A stretch of 64,000 nt of DNA from Platycnemis pennipes (lineage: Eukaryota; Arthropoda; Insecta; Odonata; Platycnemididae): positions 13,829,131 to 13,893,130 of the forward strand of contig OW121854.1 of assembly GCA_933228895.1 (NCBI GenBank), read 5' to 3'. Shown in pieces: positions 32,716 to 42,890 of the stretch (position 1 is its first letter; each line of letters starts with the position of its first letter). The position numbers and the translations under genes were made by a program. The notes under the pieces are model-generated. The model did not search any database. It had not been told where the DNA came from and saw nothing but the letters and a program-made list of their open reading frames with translations.

Positions 32716-33906
32716 AATGATTTAAAAAATTTCGCACTAGACATTCTCACTACTTCTGGAACGAGTTACATTGTAGTTACTGAGAATGTCTATGACAATA
32801 CCTTGTCAAAATCATTCCGCAAATTTTAAATTTTAAAATATTAGCCAATATTGGAGAATTTATGAAAAACGTATTCCAAGTCAACCTCTTTGCTTGATCA
32901 CAATGGCGAAAAGGCTAATTCTATTCCTGAGAGAGTTGTTAACTTAGGTGCTGCGATGGAGAGTTGGCTCTAAACAACCCAAATATGCATTAAATATGGC
33001 ACTAAGCATAAAATGATATCGAGCATATCCACTGGTCAATATCGGAAATTAATTATTTAAACAACTAATTAAATAGCGACAGCTATTTAATTAGCTATTT
33101 TATTAATTAATAAATAATCGAAGCGCCAACTCGGGCTCAGTTAATTATAATTTTTCAACTGAAAGCCGAAAGAAAAAAAAAGCCAGTTTTTTCACACGAC
33201 AAACATCCGATTGTCCATAATTTTTATGAATAATATGATCCGATATTACATTCAACGCAAGAACGTAGGGTATGGCGCAGTCATAACACAAAATAAAAAG
33301 GCTAAAATTGGGAAGTAAGCTCCATCTATGAAATATCCATTGAAAATAAGTTTTTTAAATACTTACAAAATAATTCAAAAAAACAAGTTTTTTATTAATC
33401 TTAATTACTAAATCAATGACTCTCGCATTGTGCAAATTAAAATGAGCCGATTTCAACACGTCTAATTGTGTGAAAGTTAGTAGGTACGACTATAAACCAA
33501 TTACAACTCTTCCTCGTGATATATTTTGAGAAATTATTACGAAATAATCGATCAAAAGCTATACAATTTGCATTCATTCGACTTTTAAAATCGATCTATT
33601 CGTCTGAATGGTCAAAAAATGAATTCGCCGAATCAGCACAATGGACCTCATGGCGTGGTATATTTTGTGTCATAATATTTTAAAATGAGAAGGTAGCTGA
33701 CGCAAAGAAATTGAGCGCTTAAATCTCGCAGAAAGGTCAAAGGGCACGCCCCAAATTGGATTTGATAATGCTTCCAACGAATTCATTGATCATAATCATC
33801 AGCACTACACATTATTTCTAAGATTTGTTTCACGCAGCTCCCCACAATATTTATCTGTCGGATAATCTCTCAATTCTGACATAATACATACTTGTCTGGA
33901 GGAAGA
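32716..33906. other. Unassigned AT-rich sequence
   Basis: No gene recognised. A small palindromic AT stretch (AATTAAATAG... TATTTAATTAGC) lies at 33065-33110. Confidence 0.45.
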
Positions 33907-33914
33907 GCTCTCTG

Positions 33915-34790
33915 TAGGGCTGTGCGATACCACGACATATCGTCGACGATACTCGATAAGCACTTGATATCGGGAGTCGATATTTCGAAAAGCGATATGA
34001 CGATATACGATATCCCGATGTCGATATGTCGATATCCCGATGTGACGATACCCCGATAATACGATATCCGATATGACGATATCCCTATATGACGATATAA
34101 CGATATACCTATATGACGATATCCGGATATGACGATATCCTGATCCCGGTGTTTTTTTTCTGTCACCCTTAATAATGTCACTATTTAGCGCAATTTCTCG
34201 GTAATGGTTGATCGGATTGAAGAAATATAAAAGGTCTCTTCCTTATAAAATGTTACACTTCCTCAATCGTTAAGTATATATTTTCAATTGTCTGATTTGT
34301 TATTGTTATTAACTATAACGTTTTTATCATAAAATTTGGATGTAGGGAATGGAATGGCCATGGTGCGATTTCATCACTAAAAACTCTTATTCAACAAGAA
34401 AAGCTCAAATTTGTTCATAAAATTATTGTTTTTAAACCATAATTTGGAATTTAAAAAATTTTCACCGTTTTTGGACCAAGGAAAAATGGTTATATTTCAG
34501 CTCATATCAAAAATTGAAAAGAACATCTATTTTCTAAAATTATTTGCTCTTTCGCCTTAGGTTATTATAAGTTGATATCCGATATCCCGATATGTGGATA
34601 TCCCGATATGTGGATATACCGATATGTCGATATCCCGATATCGATATCTCGATTGTCGATATCCCGATATGTCGATATCCCGATATGTCCATATCCCGAT
34701 ATGTCCATATCACGATATTTCCTATTTATATCGGGAAACCGATATATCAGCGAATCCGCGATATTCAAAACAGTATATCGCACAGCCCTA
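33915..34790 (-). mobile_element. hAT-like MITE with terminal ATATCG arrays, copy 2
   Basis: Terminal inverted repeats TAGGGCTGTGCGATA (33915-33929) and TATCGCACAGCCCTA (34776-34790) are perfect. The flanking 8-mers GCTCTCTG (33907-33914) and GCTCCCAG (34791-34798) match at 6 of 8, a decayed duplication. Left array 33950-34145, unique centre 34150-34565, right array 34570-34740. The centre is the inverse of 26060-26480. Left-array units have drifted to GACGATATCC forms, while right-array units keep CCCGATATGTCGATAT. The 157-, 103-, 76-, 72- and 65-codon frames here are products of array periodicity. Confidence 0.88.
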
Positions 34791-34799
34791 GCTCCCAGG

Positions 34800-35039
34800 T
34801 TATTTACCGAGTCTCTGTGTAGTTACTCACTGATGTTTCGAAGGCCAAGTCCGTCGCCACCTTCAGCGGATGCTAGAGCACACTTTGAAGGGCTTATGTT
34901 AAACTCGAAGGTCGGTCTGTTTCATAAGGGTGAAGCTTACCAAATGCTAAACCCAAAGGCGAGAGAAAAACTAAGCAGTAGTGTAAGAGTGCAAGGACCT
35001 TTCCCTCTGCCACCTACCATTCCCCAGAAAGATATGGAT
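34800..35039. other. Unassigned sequence
   Basis: Nothing recognised. Part of an array-initiated frame runs through it. Confidence 0.4.
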
Positions 35040-35059
35040 CCCTGAGCATAACACACCTC

Positions 35060-35160
35060 AGATTTGGCTAGGCATTTCCAAAAGACTCTCCCGAGATTCG
35101 AGCCAATATACGTCACAAGCCCAACACGCTACCCACTGGACTATCACGCTGCGTCCGGAA
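35060..35160 (-). repeat. tRNA-like SINE head (probable)
   Basis: Minus-strand reading gives GTCCAGTGGGTAGCGTGTTG (A-box-like) and GGCTCGAATCTCGG (B-box-like). The spacing fits a tRNA-derived head; the family is unassigned. Confidence 0.5.
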
Positions 35161-35259
35161 AGGCATTTGCTCCTTATTTGGAAGTATATTTAGTTTAGTT
35201 TTTGCTGCCTAATATCGGATAATGATTGCCAGAGCTGTGGAAGTCAGGCTAGTACCGCA

Positions 35260-35390
35260 CTACAACAAATATTCCACAGAGTAAAAAATCATTCGTCTTG
35301 AACGGGACTCGAACCCGGACCCCTGATTTCCGGCCAGGTGCTCTACCAGTTGAGCTATATTTTTACTCTGTGGAATATTTGCTATTGTGC
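35260..35390 (-). repeat. tRNA-like sequence enclosed by inverted repeats
   Basis: Minus strand from about 35363 to 35298: TAGCTCAACTGGTAGAGCAC (D arm), then CTGGCCGGAAATCAGG (anticodon-arm-like, apparent triplet GGA but C instead of T at position 33) and GGGTTCGAGTCCCG (T arm). Acceptor strands do not pair, so a functional tRNA is unlikely. Around it CAAATATTCCACAGAGTAAA (35266-35285) is inverted at 35362-35383 as TTTACTCTGTGGAATATTTG, with weaker matches beyond. Confidence 0.7.
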
Positions 35391-35439
35391 AATTCAGCGG
35401 GTAACGTCGCTAAAGTTTTCACGGCTAGTACGTGGTCTT

Positions 35440-35590
35440 TGAATTTAGTACCGCACTAGTTTGCAATCCAAATGTTAGGGGTTCAAAGCCAACCTTAATG
35501 GATGCTGTATTTGCTTAGGGTTAAGGTAAGTTACAAACAGCGATACAATTTTGACGGATGTAGCACCTTAAAACCTAACTCTACTTTTAC
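35440..35590 (+). repeat. SINE-3 copy, tRNA-derived (probable)
   Basis: The B-box-like GGGGTTCAAAGCCAACC is followed by the SINE-3 end AGTTACAAACAGCGATAC and ACCTTAAAACCTAA. Compare 59420 and the minus copy at 49740. Confidence 0.5.
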
Positions 35591-35959
35591 TCGAATGCAT
35601 AAAATTATTGCCAAGTGATTTCCAACATTATTCTTTTATTACACTCAGCTAAAGTATTATGTCTTGTCCCAAATATTGTTAATTTCTTCACAAAACGTGC
35701 TGTCTTATAATTTACATCTGTGTTTCCCAATTGGAGGGACACAACCCAGCACTTGGCCTTTAAAATCAACTGGGCGGGACTCAAATTGACAGAATTCGCT
35801 GCCCACCCTTTCAGTAATAGTAGTTATTTCGATGGGATTATAGAATTCGAAGGCCATTTTTGAAAAGGTGGGACTTAGAATAGAAGTTTTCGGATAACGC
35901 AATAAGGGTGGAGAGAAACCAGACGGTTGCATTAAGCTACTCTTAACGAGGGGCGCCAA

Positions 35960-36145
35960 GGGTCTAACAGTGTAACGTCCCATCCGACGTATGGAGAACT
36001 TAACTCAAAGTGCTCTCCACACAGCATTCAAGTCGAGACCATTGTAATGATCAAATATCTCTACCACTGCCAATACTCGAACCTGAGTCCTCACAATGGG
36101 AGGCCAGTACTACAAGTACTACAGTTCACTACACCAAACTGCCCC
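35960..36145 (-). repeat. SINE-2 copy, inverted
   Basis: Plus-strand text AACGTCCCATCCGACGTATG, then GGAGAACTTAACTC, then TCAAGTCGAGACCATTG, TACCACTGCCAATACTCGAA and AATGGGAGGCCAGTACT is the reverse of the SINE-2 order at 2299-2591. Confidence 0.65.
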
Positions 36146-36257
36146 GACCCCACCCTAGGCTTCTGGGAGGATATCGTAAATAGGAACGTCCGCAACGCAA
36201 GTTTTAGCATCAAACGTGCAAAAAATCGAAAAAATGAACCTATCAGTATCTAAAAAA

Positions 36258-36735
36258 AACACCCTGCCAGCCACCGCATTGGTCAGGCACGTAGCCAGGG
36301 TTGGGGGGCTTCAGCCCACCCTTCTCCCCCCGAAATTGGGCATGATAATCCGGATTACACTGCGTACAATTCAAGTGTTGTCTTGAAACATGATTACTAG
36401 TTTGATGCAAGTGTGTGGTTCATAATTTTACTTTTCAATCTGATATGTATGCAGGCGTTGAACTTCTGTTCTGGGACCGGTCACATTCACTTCTTCATAA
36501 CAAGGTAAGCAGTGAACTTAACAGTGATAAGAGATATGAATGGGCACTGTGATAGTTAATGCCAAGCGCTGAAAACTAAGGGAAGAGATTTGTCAACTGT
36601 CAGCACCGATTGGGCAAAGCTGATTTGTTTCAAGTTACGCAACACTAGACTTAGCCACCCCCGAAGAAAATTTCTGGCTACGCGCCCGGCAAGAGTGTGC
36701 GGATGGGGTGAACTTTCTCCAGGGTGGTTGTGTTT
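36258..36735 (-). mobile_element. LINE-J 3' tail split by a MITE
   Basis: The left part AACACCCTGCCAGCCACCGC (to 36283) and the right part GTGTGCGGATGGGGTGAACT, TTCTCC (from about 36694) join to restore the family tail. The MITE at 36284-36688 sits between them. Confidence 0.7.
36284..36688. mobile_element. MITE with CAGGCACGTAGCCAG ends, short copy
   Basis: The left end CAGGCACGTAGCCAGG and right end CTGGCTACGCGCCCG (36674-36688) form the inverted termini. Flanking 8-mers GCATTGGT (36276-36283) and GCAAGAGT (36689-36696) match at 5 of 8, a decayed 8-bp duplication. The interior, including GGGCATGATAATCCGGAT, GGCGTTGAACTTCTG, GGCAAAGCTGATTTGTTTCA and AGTTACGC, is shared with 61540-62517. No coding capacity. 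Confidence 0.8.
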
Positions 36736-36810
36736 GAAACCGGAAGGATTATCTCGAATAGATAAATAAGGAATCACGTGGTAGAAACATGAATGGTTCG
36801 CAAATTTGGT
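36728..36810. repeat. Inverted repeat, left arm
   Basis: TTGTGTTTGAAACCGGAAGG, then TATCTCGAATAGATAAATAA, then AATCACGTGGTAGAAACATG and TTCGCAAATTT. The reverse complement, diverged, is at 37208-37292. Confidence 0.7.
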
Positions 36811-36879
36811 GTGTTGAATTCACCGATTACAACATCATTCATTGTTTACACTTGTTTTTTATCTCATCTGGGGTCTCCA

Positions 36880-36955
36880 TATCTATATCTATATCTACGA
36901 CATACCCTGCAAGCCACCTCGAGGGTGTGTGGCAGGGGGTGCATCCACACCAGGA
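36880..36955 (-). mobile_element. LINE-J solo 3' tail
   Basis: ATATCTATATCTACGACATA then CCCTGCAAGCCACCTCGAGG, then GTGTGTGGCAGGGGGTGCAT. It sits between the inverted arms at 36728 and 37208. Confidence 0.8.
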
Positions 36956-37207
36956 ACAATGACACAATAAACAAAAATGAACACTACAAAACAAACACTA
37001 TACCTTTAAAAGTAATTGGGGGGAAAAAAGAAGAAAACAACCAAATCCCAATCATGCAGGACACACCCACGAATAGCATTCATGCCTTGAAACCTGACAC
37101 CAATTTCATAGATACTCATGCATGCAAAAAAAGTCGAGGTGGCGAAACCATAGTCGAGGTGGATGCAAAAATTTAAATGAAAACAACGATACGAGTGATT
37201 CAGACAC

Positions 37208-37292
37208 GGTAAATTTGCGAAACATTCGTGTTTGTACCACGTGACTCCTTGGTCACCTATTCGAGGTAATCCCAATGGTTTCAAACACAGCC
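37208..37292. repeat. Inverted repeat, right arm
   Basis: TAAATTTGCGAAACATTCGT, TTGTACCACGTGACTCCTTG, CACCTATTCGAGGTAATCCC and TTTCAAACACAG, the reverse of 36728-36810 with about 15-20% changes. Confidence 0.7.
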
Positions 37293-37319
37293 CCCCAGGC
37301 ATGCATTAACAACCAGATA

Positions 37320-38060
37320 GAACACTTACTACCAAGCAGGCATGCAAAAAATTACTACCCTGTTTTTACACTACTAACATGCAACTGAGAGGCACAATGC
37401 TACCACCTCAAGGAAAATATTGAACATGCAGTTACTAGACACGTGAAATTTTAGCTATGAAAAATCATTTATGTCAACTGGGGAGCCTTTTGGTTTCCCT
37501 TGTGGTTGAGAAAGGGCTCGTAGGGATTGAAAAGATTGGGCAAAGCCGATTTACATCACTTGGCGCTGGTATGCGTGGAAGAGGAGGAGGTGACATAATT
37601 CCTCGCATAATTCGACGGCGTCAACCTGGGATCCTTTCGATTCCCGGCCAGGTCCCTCCTCCCCCTCCACAAAGAGGGCGTGCCCCCCTCCACGTGATCT
37701 GACCTTCACGATCCTCACGAACGGACGACGGATGGGTTGCGCGAAGAGGACGACCTCGGGTGTAAACGTATTCCCTCTCTTGCCGCGAAGCGTACACCAC
37801 TCTCATCCCCTCCACCCAAACAACTCCTCTGCCCCCCTCCTCGCTCTAAACTCTCGTGACCTGGATTCCGTGCGAACGGCAAAGGAAAACCGGTCACCTG
37901 CCGCCCGACCGAGCAACCTACAGGGGGCGCCGTCTCACCGCGGGGGAATAATAACACCACCGCGAAACATTTGACTGGCGAGTTCGCGCTATCAAAGGGC
38001 ATTGCAAAAAAAAGTACAGTGCAGTAAAAGTATAGAACAAGCGGACATTTATTTTAATAT
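37320..38060. other. Unassigned; CpG-rich block at 37560-37960
   Basis: The block is strongly GC-rich compared with the flanks and opens frames of 80-95 codons on both strands with no known motif. It could be a promoter-proximal or exonic island, or a degraded GC-rich element. No gene assigned. Confidence 0.35.
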
Positions 38061-38064
38061 TGCT

Positions 38065-38278
38065 AATAACACAGAAAGAAAAAAACACGAGCCAAATCCA
38101 CAAGAATAAACTTTACTGCGACCCGGGTTTCACTGTATCACAGCATCGTCAGGTGTCCTGTCAGGTCAGTGTCCTGTCAGTGTCAGGTCACCTGACGATG
38201 CTGTTATACAGTGGAACCCGGGTCGCAGTTAAGTTTATTTTTGTGGATTTGGCTCGTGTTTTTTCTTTCTGTGTTATC
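38065..38278. repeat. Near-palindrome (two ~92-bp arms) with Penelope-like tail motif
   Basis: The left arm reads ATAACACAGAAAGAAAAAAA, CACGAGCCAAATCCACAAG, CGACCCGGGTTTCACTGTAT and CAGCATCGTCAGGTG. The right arm repeats this in reverse with about five changes. The roughly 30-base loop is itself repetitive (TCCTGTCAGGTCAGTGTCCT, then GTCAGTGTCAGG). The CCTGACGATGCTG then AACCCGGGTCGC motif resembles 3'-end segments of Penelope-like elements. Confidence 0.85.
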
Positions 38279-40539
38279 ATGTTTCACTTCCACTCCATAT
38301 CGCCTGAATCTTCAGAATTTGTTAATATTACTAGGTCGAAAGGTTAATATTACTAGGTTTTGTATGCATGTTCATTCATGCAGTCAGTCACATGGGATAG
38401 ATCCATAATGAATAACGCTGGCAGGATTTGGTTTCGAATTTCTCCAATTTCTGAGGTTAACCGATGGTTCCAGGATCGACTTGGTAAATTTTCACGTTAA
38501 ATAGAAAAATAAACAGTACTTTTTAAATTACACATGAGTTTTACACGACCGGTATCGTCGATTGTTCTACAATGTCAGGCGTTCCTATAATGAGCCATAA
38601 TGTTTCTAGAGTTCTCCACCGGGTCGGGACCTTTCATTCCGCCGATGGACATTATTCCAAACCAAACACAGAGCTCAACATTAATGTCGGTCGATATTCA
38701 ACATTCCAACGTATATATCGGCCGACATTCAGTATCCCATTTTGGCTAGATGAACCCAGAGAAGTAACTTCCGAATATGAATCTGGGACACATTGTCGGT
38801 AGCTCGATTCCTCAGTTCAGTTGAAATAGCTTGTAAGCATTAAATATTAGAATAACATAGCCATTTTCCAGATAAACATTCATATACATATCTAATGATT
38901 CAAACAGTGTAACTGGTTGGGCAATAAAAAATTTGGGTAGAAAGTATTTATTTTAATATGCAACCCCGTTCCTCTATTAAACCTAACTTTAGGTTGTTGA
39001 CTTTAATGGAAATTACTTTGCGTAATCGGGCTTAAAAAAAGTAGCAATCTCCACTCTAACAAAAATGCCGAACATCGCTTTGAACAACATGGCTGGTTGG
39101 ATTTGGATGAAGCACAACCATTAGATTGTTTTGAAAACAGTGACTAGAGACGTCGTGTTTTAAAGAATAAGCGTTACTTGACACAAAATATAATCGACTC
39201 GTCCCTTTTTCGTAATGACTCACTTATAATTATGTAATATATTCACGGTATTTTCAGCGCCATTCCGGTGAAGGAAGGTTTCAATATACGCACGACACTT
39301 CTAACCATTCCCACGCAGCAGACTGCACCTCTATTTCAAATGGTGTTATTCTTCAGCTCCCCGCATCTGCCATCACTCCATCCAAACGGCCCGTCTCACC
39401 TCGACCCTCCAAACTGACATTTCTCTTCCATCACGTCCTTCAGAACATCCTCGGCCATCATGACATGCGTTCCATTCCCTCAATCTACTTCTCCATCGGC
39501 GAAAAATACTAGTGGAACCATGAAGGAGGTTGATCCGAAAAGTGAAAGTCATGTCATTTTTTTATATTTTCAGCACTTATAGAACTAATGTTCCTCTATC
39601 TAATAAAGTAAAGATAATTATACCAACCCATACTCCTTTTTGCACAAATTGCATTTGAAATTACATACGATTAACGGCGAGAATGGCCATCACATGGGAA
39701 TATAACGTTTAAAAATACCATAGTGACGTGTCATTTTTGCAAAAAACTGATATTTTATGCGTAATGTCACAAGGAATAAAATGACACGAAAAAAAAGGCA
39801 TCAACCCACTGTATTTTTCGCTAAATCCACCAATTTCTGCGCTTATAGCAGACGAAATGCGTTAGTTGACTTCAAGTGGTGCTGCGGTGCCGTCGCTCCA
39901 GCCAAAATGTATGGCGTATGAATAATATCATTACTAACGAGATATTTAAGAATATTTCAGAAAAATATTATAACATAACGTTGGATAGTAATATTCTGGT
40001 GTTATACATTAGTAAATTCATTGAGTACATGCATTTATTTCTGTAACGTAAATGCTGAATTGACTCCATCGTCAAGCTGATTAAAATTATCATAAAAAAT
40101 AAATCCTTCGACTTTCCATCGTATTTCTTGTGATACTTATGACTTTCAATAGCTTAGGTAATTTTCTTTGTGAAGTAAGGATCACTTAGCAGGCATATAC
40201 TCGTACATAAATTAATAAGATTCCTTGGACAACTTGACTCAAGCAGTCGCGAGCCAACCTCCTTAATCAGTATCGGCGTTACACTACTGTTATCATTCTT
40301 CTTGTACTTCACTCCTGTGCTACGGCCATTGTGAGTCCACACCTAGCTTTCCCTCCGCATCATAAAGATGTGACTAAAATTTAAAAGTAATAACTCCACG
40401 CCGAGCAAAATCGTGAGTGATAATATGCACTCACTTAATAGCCTTCCCAGTGAACAGGAGTAACACATATTTTGACCACGGTAAATGCTTTTCCCTATTT
40501 ATGCAAAACTTGCGTTTCGTTGCCAACTTTAAGCTAATG
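38279..40539. other. Unassigned AT-rich sequence
   Basis: No gene recognised over 2.2 kb. Small frames at 38572-38802 and 40154-40342 show no motif. Confidence 0.45.
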
Positions 40540-40618
40540 AATTTGTTCATCACCACCTGACATCAACCCTAAGATTCGTTTGACACAGATCTCCACTCAA
40601 TTTTCCTACAGGCTAATC

Positions 40619-41443
40619 GAGTGATGGAAAAATCGATTACGATTAAAATAAAAAATCGAGTTTAACAGTCAAAGATCGAGGAAATCGAGATCGAGCCATG
40701 ATCTTTGAGTTTCGATCCAAACTCGATTTTTCAACTTCGATCTTGACCATTTCGTTTGATCTCAGCAGCGTGTAGTACTCAGTAGAGGTCCTCGATGGTT
40801 ATTCGAGGTTCGAATAATAATCATCCAGGTTCCTCGAGGCCACTGAGGTCACTTCTTGTTAGAAATAGATGCCAATAGAAGTTAGGCAATACCTCAACAG
40901 GACACCCGTCGATAGGAAAGTCAACCCCCAATCCTCTGAAAGTCTGGGAGGAGATAAAGGGTGAATACCCCAACACGTACCGTTTCGCGATCAGAGTGCT
41001 GAGTATGACAACGTCATCCGTCCCATGTGAAAGACTTTTCTCTAAGGCCGGTTGAATTGGAAAGGCACCCCCTAGATCATCAAGAAAGCATCTCAATCAG
41101 TTGATCTTTCTTAAAAATTTTAGTTAAGCCGAATGGTTCCAAGCGGTGATCCTCATTAAAGTAAATTGTAAATTTTTATGACAAATAATTCAACAATGTT
41201 TTCTAAGTACATTTCTAGGGATTTTTTTATATTTTTCAAATATGTATTATGAGCGTTTCTCAAATGAATAATAAACATGTTTTTGTACAAACTGCATTTT
41301 TTTTCAAAAATTAACCGTAATTTTTTTTTGATTAATCGATCGTTTGGTTCAAATTTCGATTTTGCTGAAAAGTCGAGATTTTCATTTCGATTAAAAATCG
41401 ATTGCTCGAAAAATCGATTTTGAGCGATATTTTTCCATCATTA
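40619..41443 (+). mobile_element. hAT transposon remnant with target duplication
   Basis: The terminal inverted repeats are GAGTGATGGAAAAATCG at the left and, read inward, TAATGATGGAAAAATATCG at the right. Flanking 8-mers GGCTAATC (40611-40618) and TGCTAATC (41444-41451) match at 7 of 8. Rows of ATCGA/TCGAT words (AAAAATCGAT, GATCGAG) lie just inside both ends, a subterminal repeat arrangement. The length, 825 bp, is far below a full hAT; most of the transposase is deleted and only the C-terminal domain is visible. Confidence 0.88.
40871..41127 (+). pseudogene. hAT transposase C-terminal dimerisation domain (broken)
   Basis: Frame one encodes PIEVRQYLNRTPVDRKVNP (from about 40871). A frameshift in the C run near 40925-40929 moves to the frame encoding NPLKVWEEIKGEYPNTYRFA, then VLSMTTSSVPCERLFSKAG. 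A TGA at 41053-41055 interrupts, then the same frame gives HLNQLIFLKNFS and a stop at 41125-41127. The order (EV--YL, P--W---YP, A--VP-ER-FS-AG, L-FL) is the signature of the hAT dimerisation region. It carries the final Glu-containing part of the fold, but the upstream DDE catalytic Asp residues are gone. Confidence 0.88.
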
Positions 41444-41700
41444 TGCTAATCTCTTCATATTTGCACAATTCTTCTCATTCACATCGTTCACTGCATGCAC
41501 TAATACATACATGCAATTTTTATGCGAGGTCTTCCTTCGCCATTCTTGTCCCTCAACGATTGTCCTTATAAAATAATTTTGTATCAAAATGTGCCCTAAT
41601 AATCTGCCCAACATTCTCTTAAACGTTTTCATCAGACTTCTCCTTTCACCCACTCATCTCAGGAATTCTTCGTTTTTAACTTACTCCATCCATCAATCAT

Positions 41701-41898
41701 CGAGAGTTTACTTTGTGGAATTTCAAGATAATACAAGTATAAAATCGAGTACACTTACTTCGGTTTGGTTAATTTTAATCATGTGCCAGATTTTAAAAGT
41801 TTATGTTTCACATGTATGCTACAAAGGCGCAAGGCTGGATTTCATCGAGAACATTGAAATCTTGACACATGCCAAAAATTATGGTAAGTGGTTTCTCA
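41701..41898. other. Unassigned sequence
   Basis: Nothing recognised. The 123-codon plus frame at 41589-41960 is a shadow across the LINE-E and LINE-J2 ends. Confidence 0.4.
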
Positions 41899-42515
41899 AT
41901 CTACATCTACATCTACACGATACCCTGCAAGCCACCGCGAGGGTGTGTGGCAGGGGGTGAAGATCACAAAGCATGCACTACTAACATGCAAATATGCAGC
42001 TATAATGTCTCATGCAAATTGATTGTTAGTATCTATAGTATTTAAGGTGTTAATACATGCATCATGCACTACAGAATACTCTAAAATATTTCCCCTACCT
42101 ATCCCTTTGCTATGCTGCCTATTCTCTCTTATACTATAAGAATAGTACGGGGGAAAAATGACATTTTGAATCTATCAGTACGACAATATATCTCTCTAAT
42201 CTTGTTTAACTGATCAAATCTAGCATAATACGCTAGTTTTTTAAATATGTGCCCAACATCTTCAATAAAGCTATCCGATTGAAATTTCTCTAATAGATTT
42301 AATCTGTACTTTAACCTACGCTCTGATAATGATTCCCACCCTAATTCTTTTAGTAATTCTGAAACGCTACTCAACCTATCGTAACACCTTTTAACGAACC
42401 TAGATGCTCTACGCTGCACACAGTCTAGTACTCAGATCAAACCTAATTCATTCGGGTCCCATACACTGGCTGCATACTTGGGGTGGGGCCTGACTAGTGA
42501 AAAGTAACATCGCTC
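41899..42515 (-). mobile_element. LINE-J2 copy (sister family of LINE-J)
   Basis: The tail ATCTACATCTACATCTACAC, GATACCCTGCAAGCCACCGC, GAGGGTGTGTGGCAGGGGGT is like LINE-J but uses CACGATACC in place of CATAATACC, and a different 3' UTR (AAGATCACAAAGCATGC). The coding end, minus strand 42129-42419, is intact for 96 codons: RRASRFVKRCYDRLSSVSEL, LKELGWESLSERRLKYRLNL, EKFQSDSFIEDVGHIF, DRFKMSFFPRT. The same region in LINE-J reads RRSARFVKGRYDNLISVTSL. Confidence 0.85.
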
Positions 42516-42589
42516 TTTTGTCTTCTAAATACCAAAGTACCAAATAAATTGTGTACATGAACTAAATGTACTCGTTTTTACTCTCGTAT

Positions 42590-42890
42590 TACTACATCCA
42601 TTTTATCCTGATTATTCTTCTGCAGCGCCGCATTTCCAACGCTTCCAACCTTGACTTCTCTACACTGCTCCTATCCTCCACTCCTCACTGCCATAAAAAC
42701 AGCATTCTCCAGGCATTCTCTAAATAAGTGCTTTCCGACTTCCAATCATGTGTTTCCAGATGTAAATAACATTTTTGCCGGTGGAACACTCTCTTCACCT
42801 GGTATTTTTATTCCTTTTTTATTACTTAATTTTCCTGTCGATTGTTATGCGGTTTCCCAAGTAGCTGCACTCATTCATCTCTTCACGCTA
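42590..42890 (-). mobile_element. LINE-E fragment, decayed
   Basis: The minus-strand reading near 42600-42720 gives TGTTTTTATGGCAGTGAGGA and then, after a gap, CAAGGTTGGAAGCGTTGGAA, CAGAAGAATAATCAGGATAA and AATGGATG, corresponding to FLYGSE, SRLEAFEM and RRM-KIKWM of LINE-E. The part beyond 42730 is weaker. Confidence 0.6.

Larger units (their letters stand above)
40540..41700 (-). mobile_element. LINE-E remnant split by a hAT element
   Basis: On the minus strand the right part (41444-41700) reads through RRIPEM, ERRSLMKTFKRMLGRLLGHI to NVNEKNCANMKRLA. The left part (40540-40618) continues with the ATTGAGTGGAGATCTGTGTC segment that encodes the IEW...S end in intact copies. The two parts join at TGAAGAGATTAGCCTGTAGG, matching LINE-E codons for the MK-LA-RR stretch. 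The hAT insertion is thus younger than the LINE. Confidence 0.82.

Noticed and set aside
34572..35045. 157-codon frame with repeated ISRYVDIPICRYPD-like words
   Set aside because: The protein repeat is the translation of the 16-bp ATATCG array, whose period is not a multiple of three and lacks stops in several frames. The similar frames at 33870-34181, 34565-34822 and 25688-26084 are rejected for the same reason.
35298..35363. A genuine tRNA gene
   Set aside because: D and T arms are good, but the acceptor strands do not pair, position 33 is C, and a serine-type triplet GGA lacks the long variable arm expected of tRNA-Ser.
37457..38002. Overlapping 80-95-codon frames on both strands
   Set aside because: They coincide with the CpG-rich block and have no codon or motif evidence for one strand over the other.
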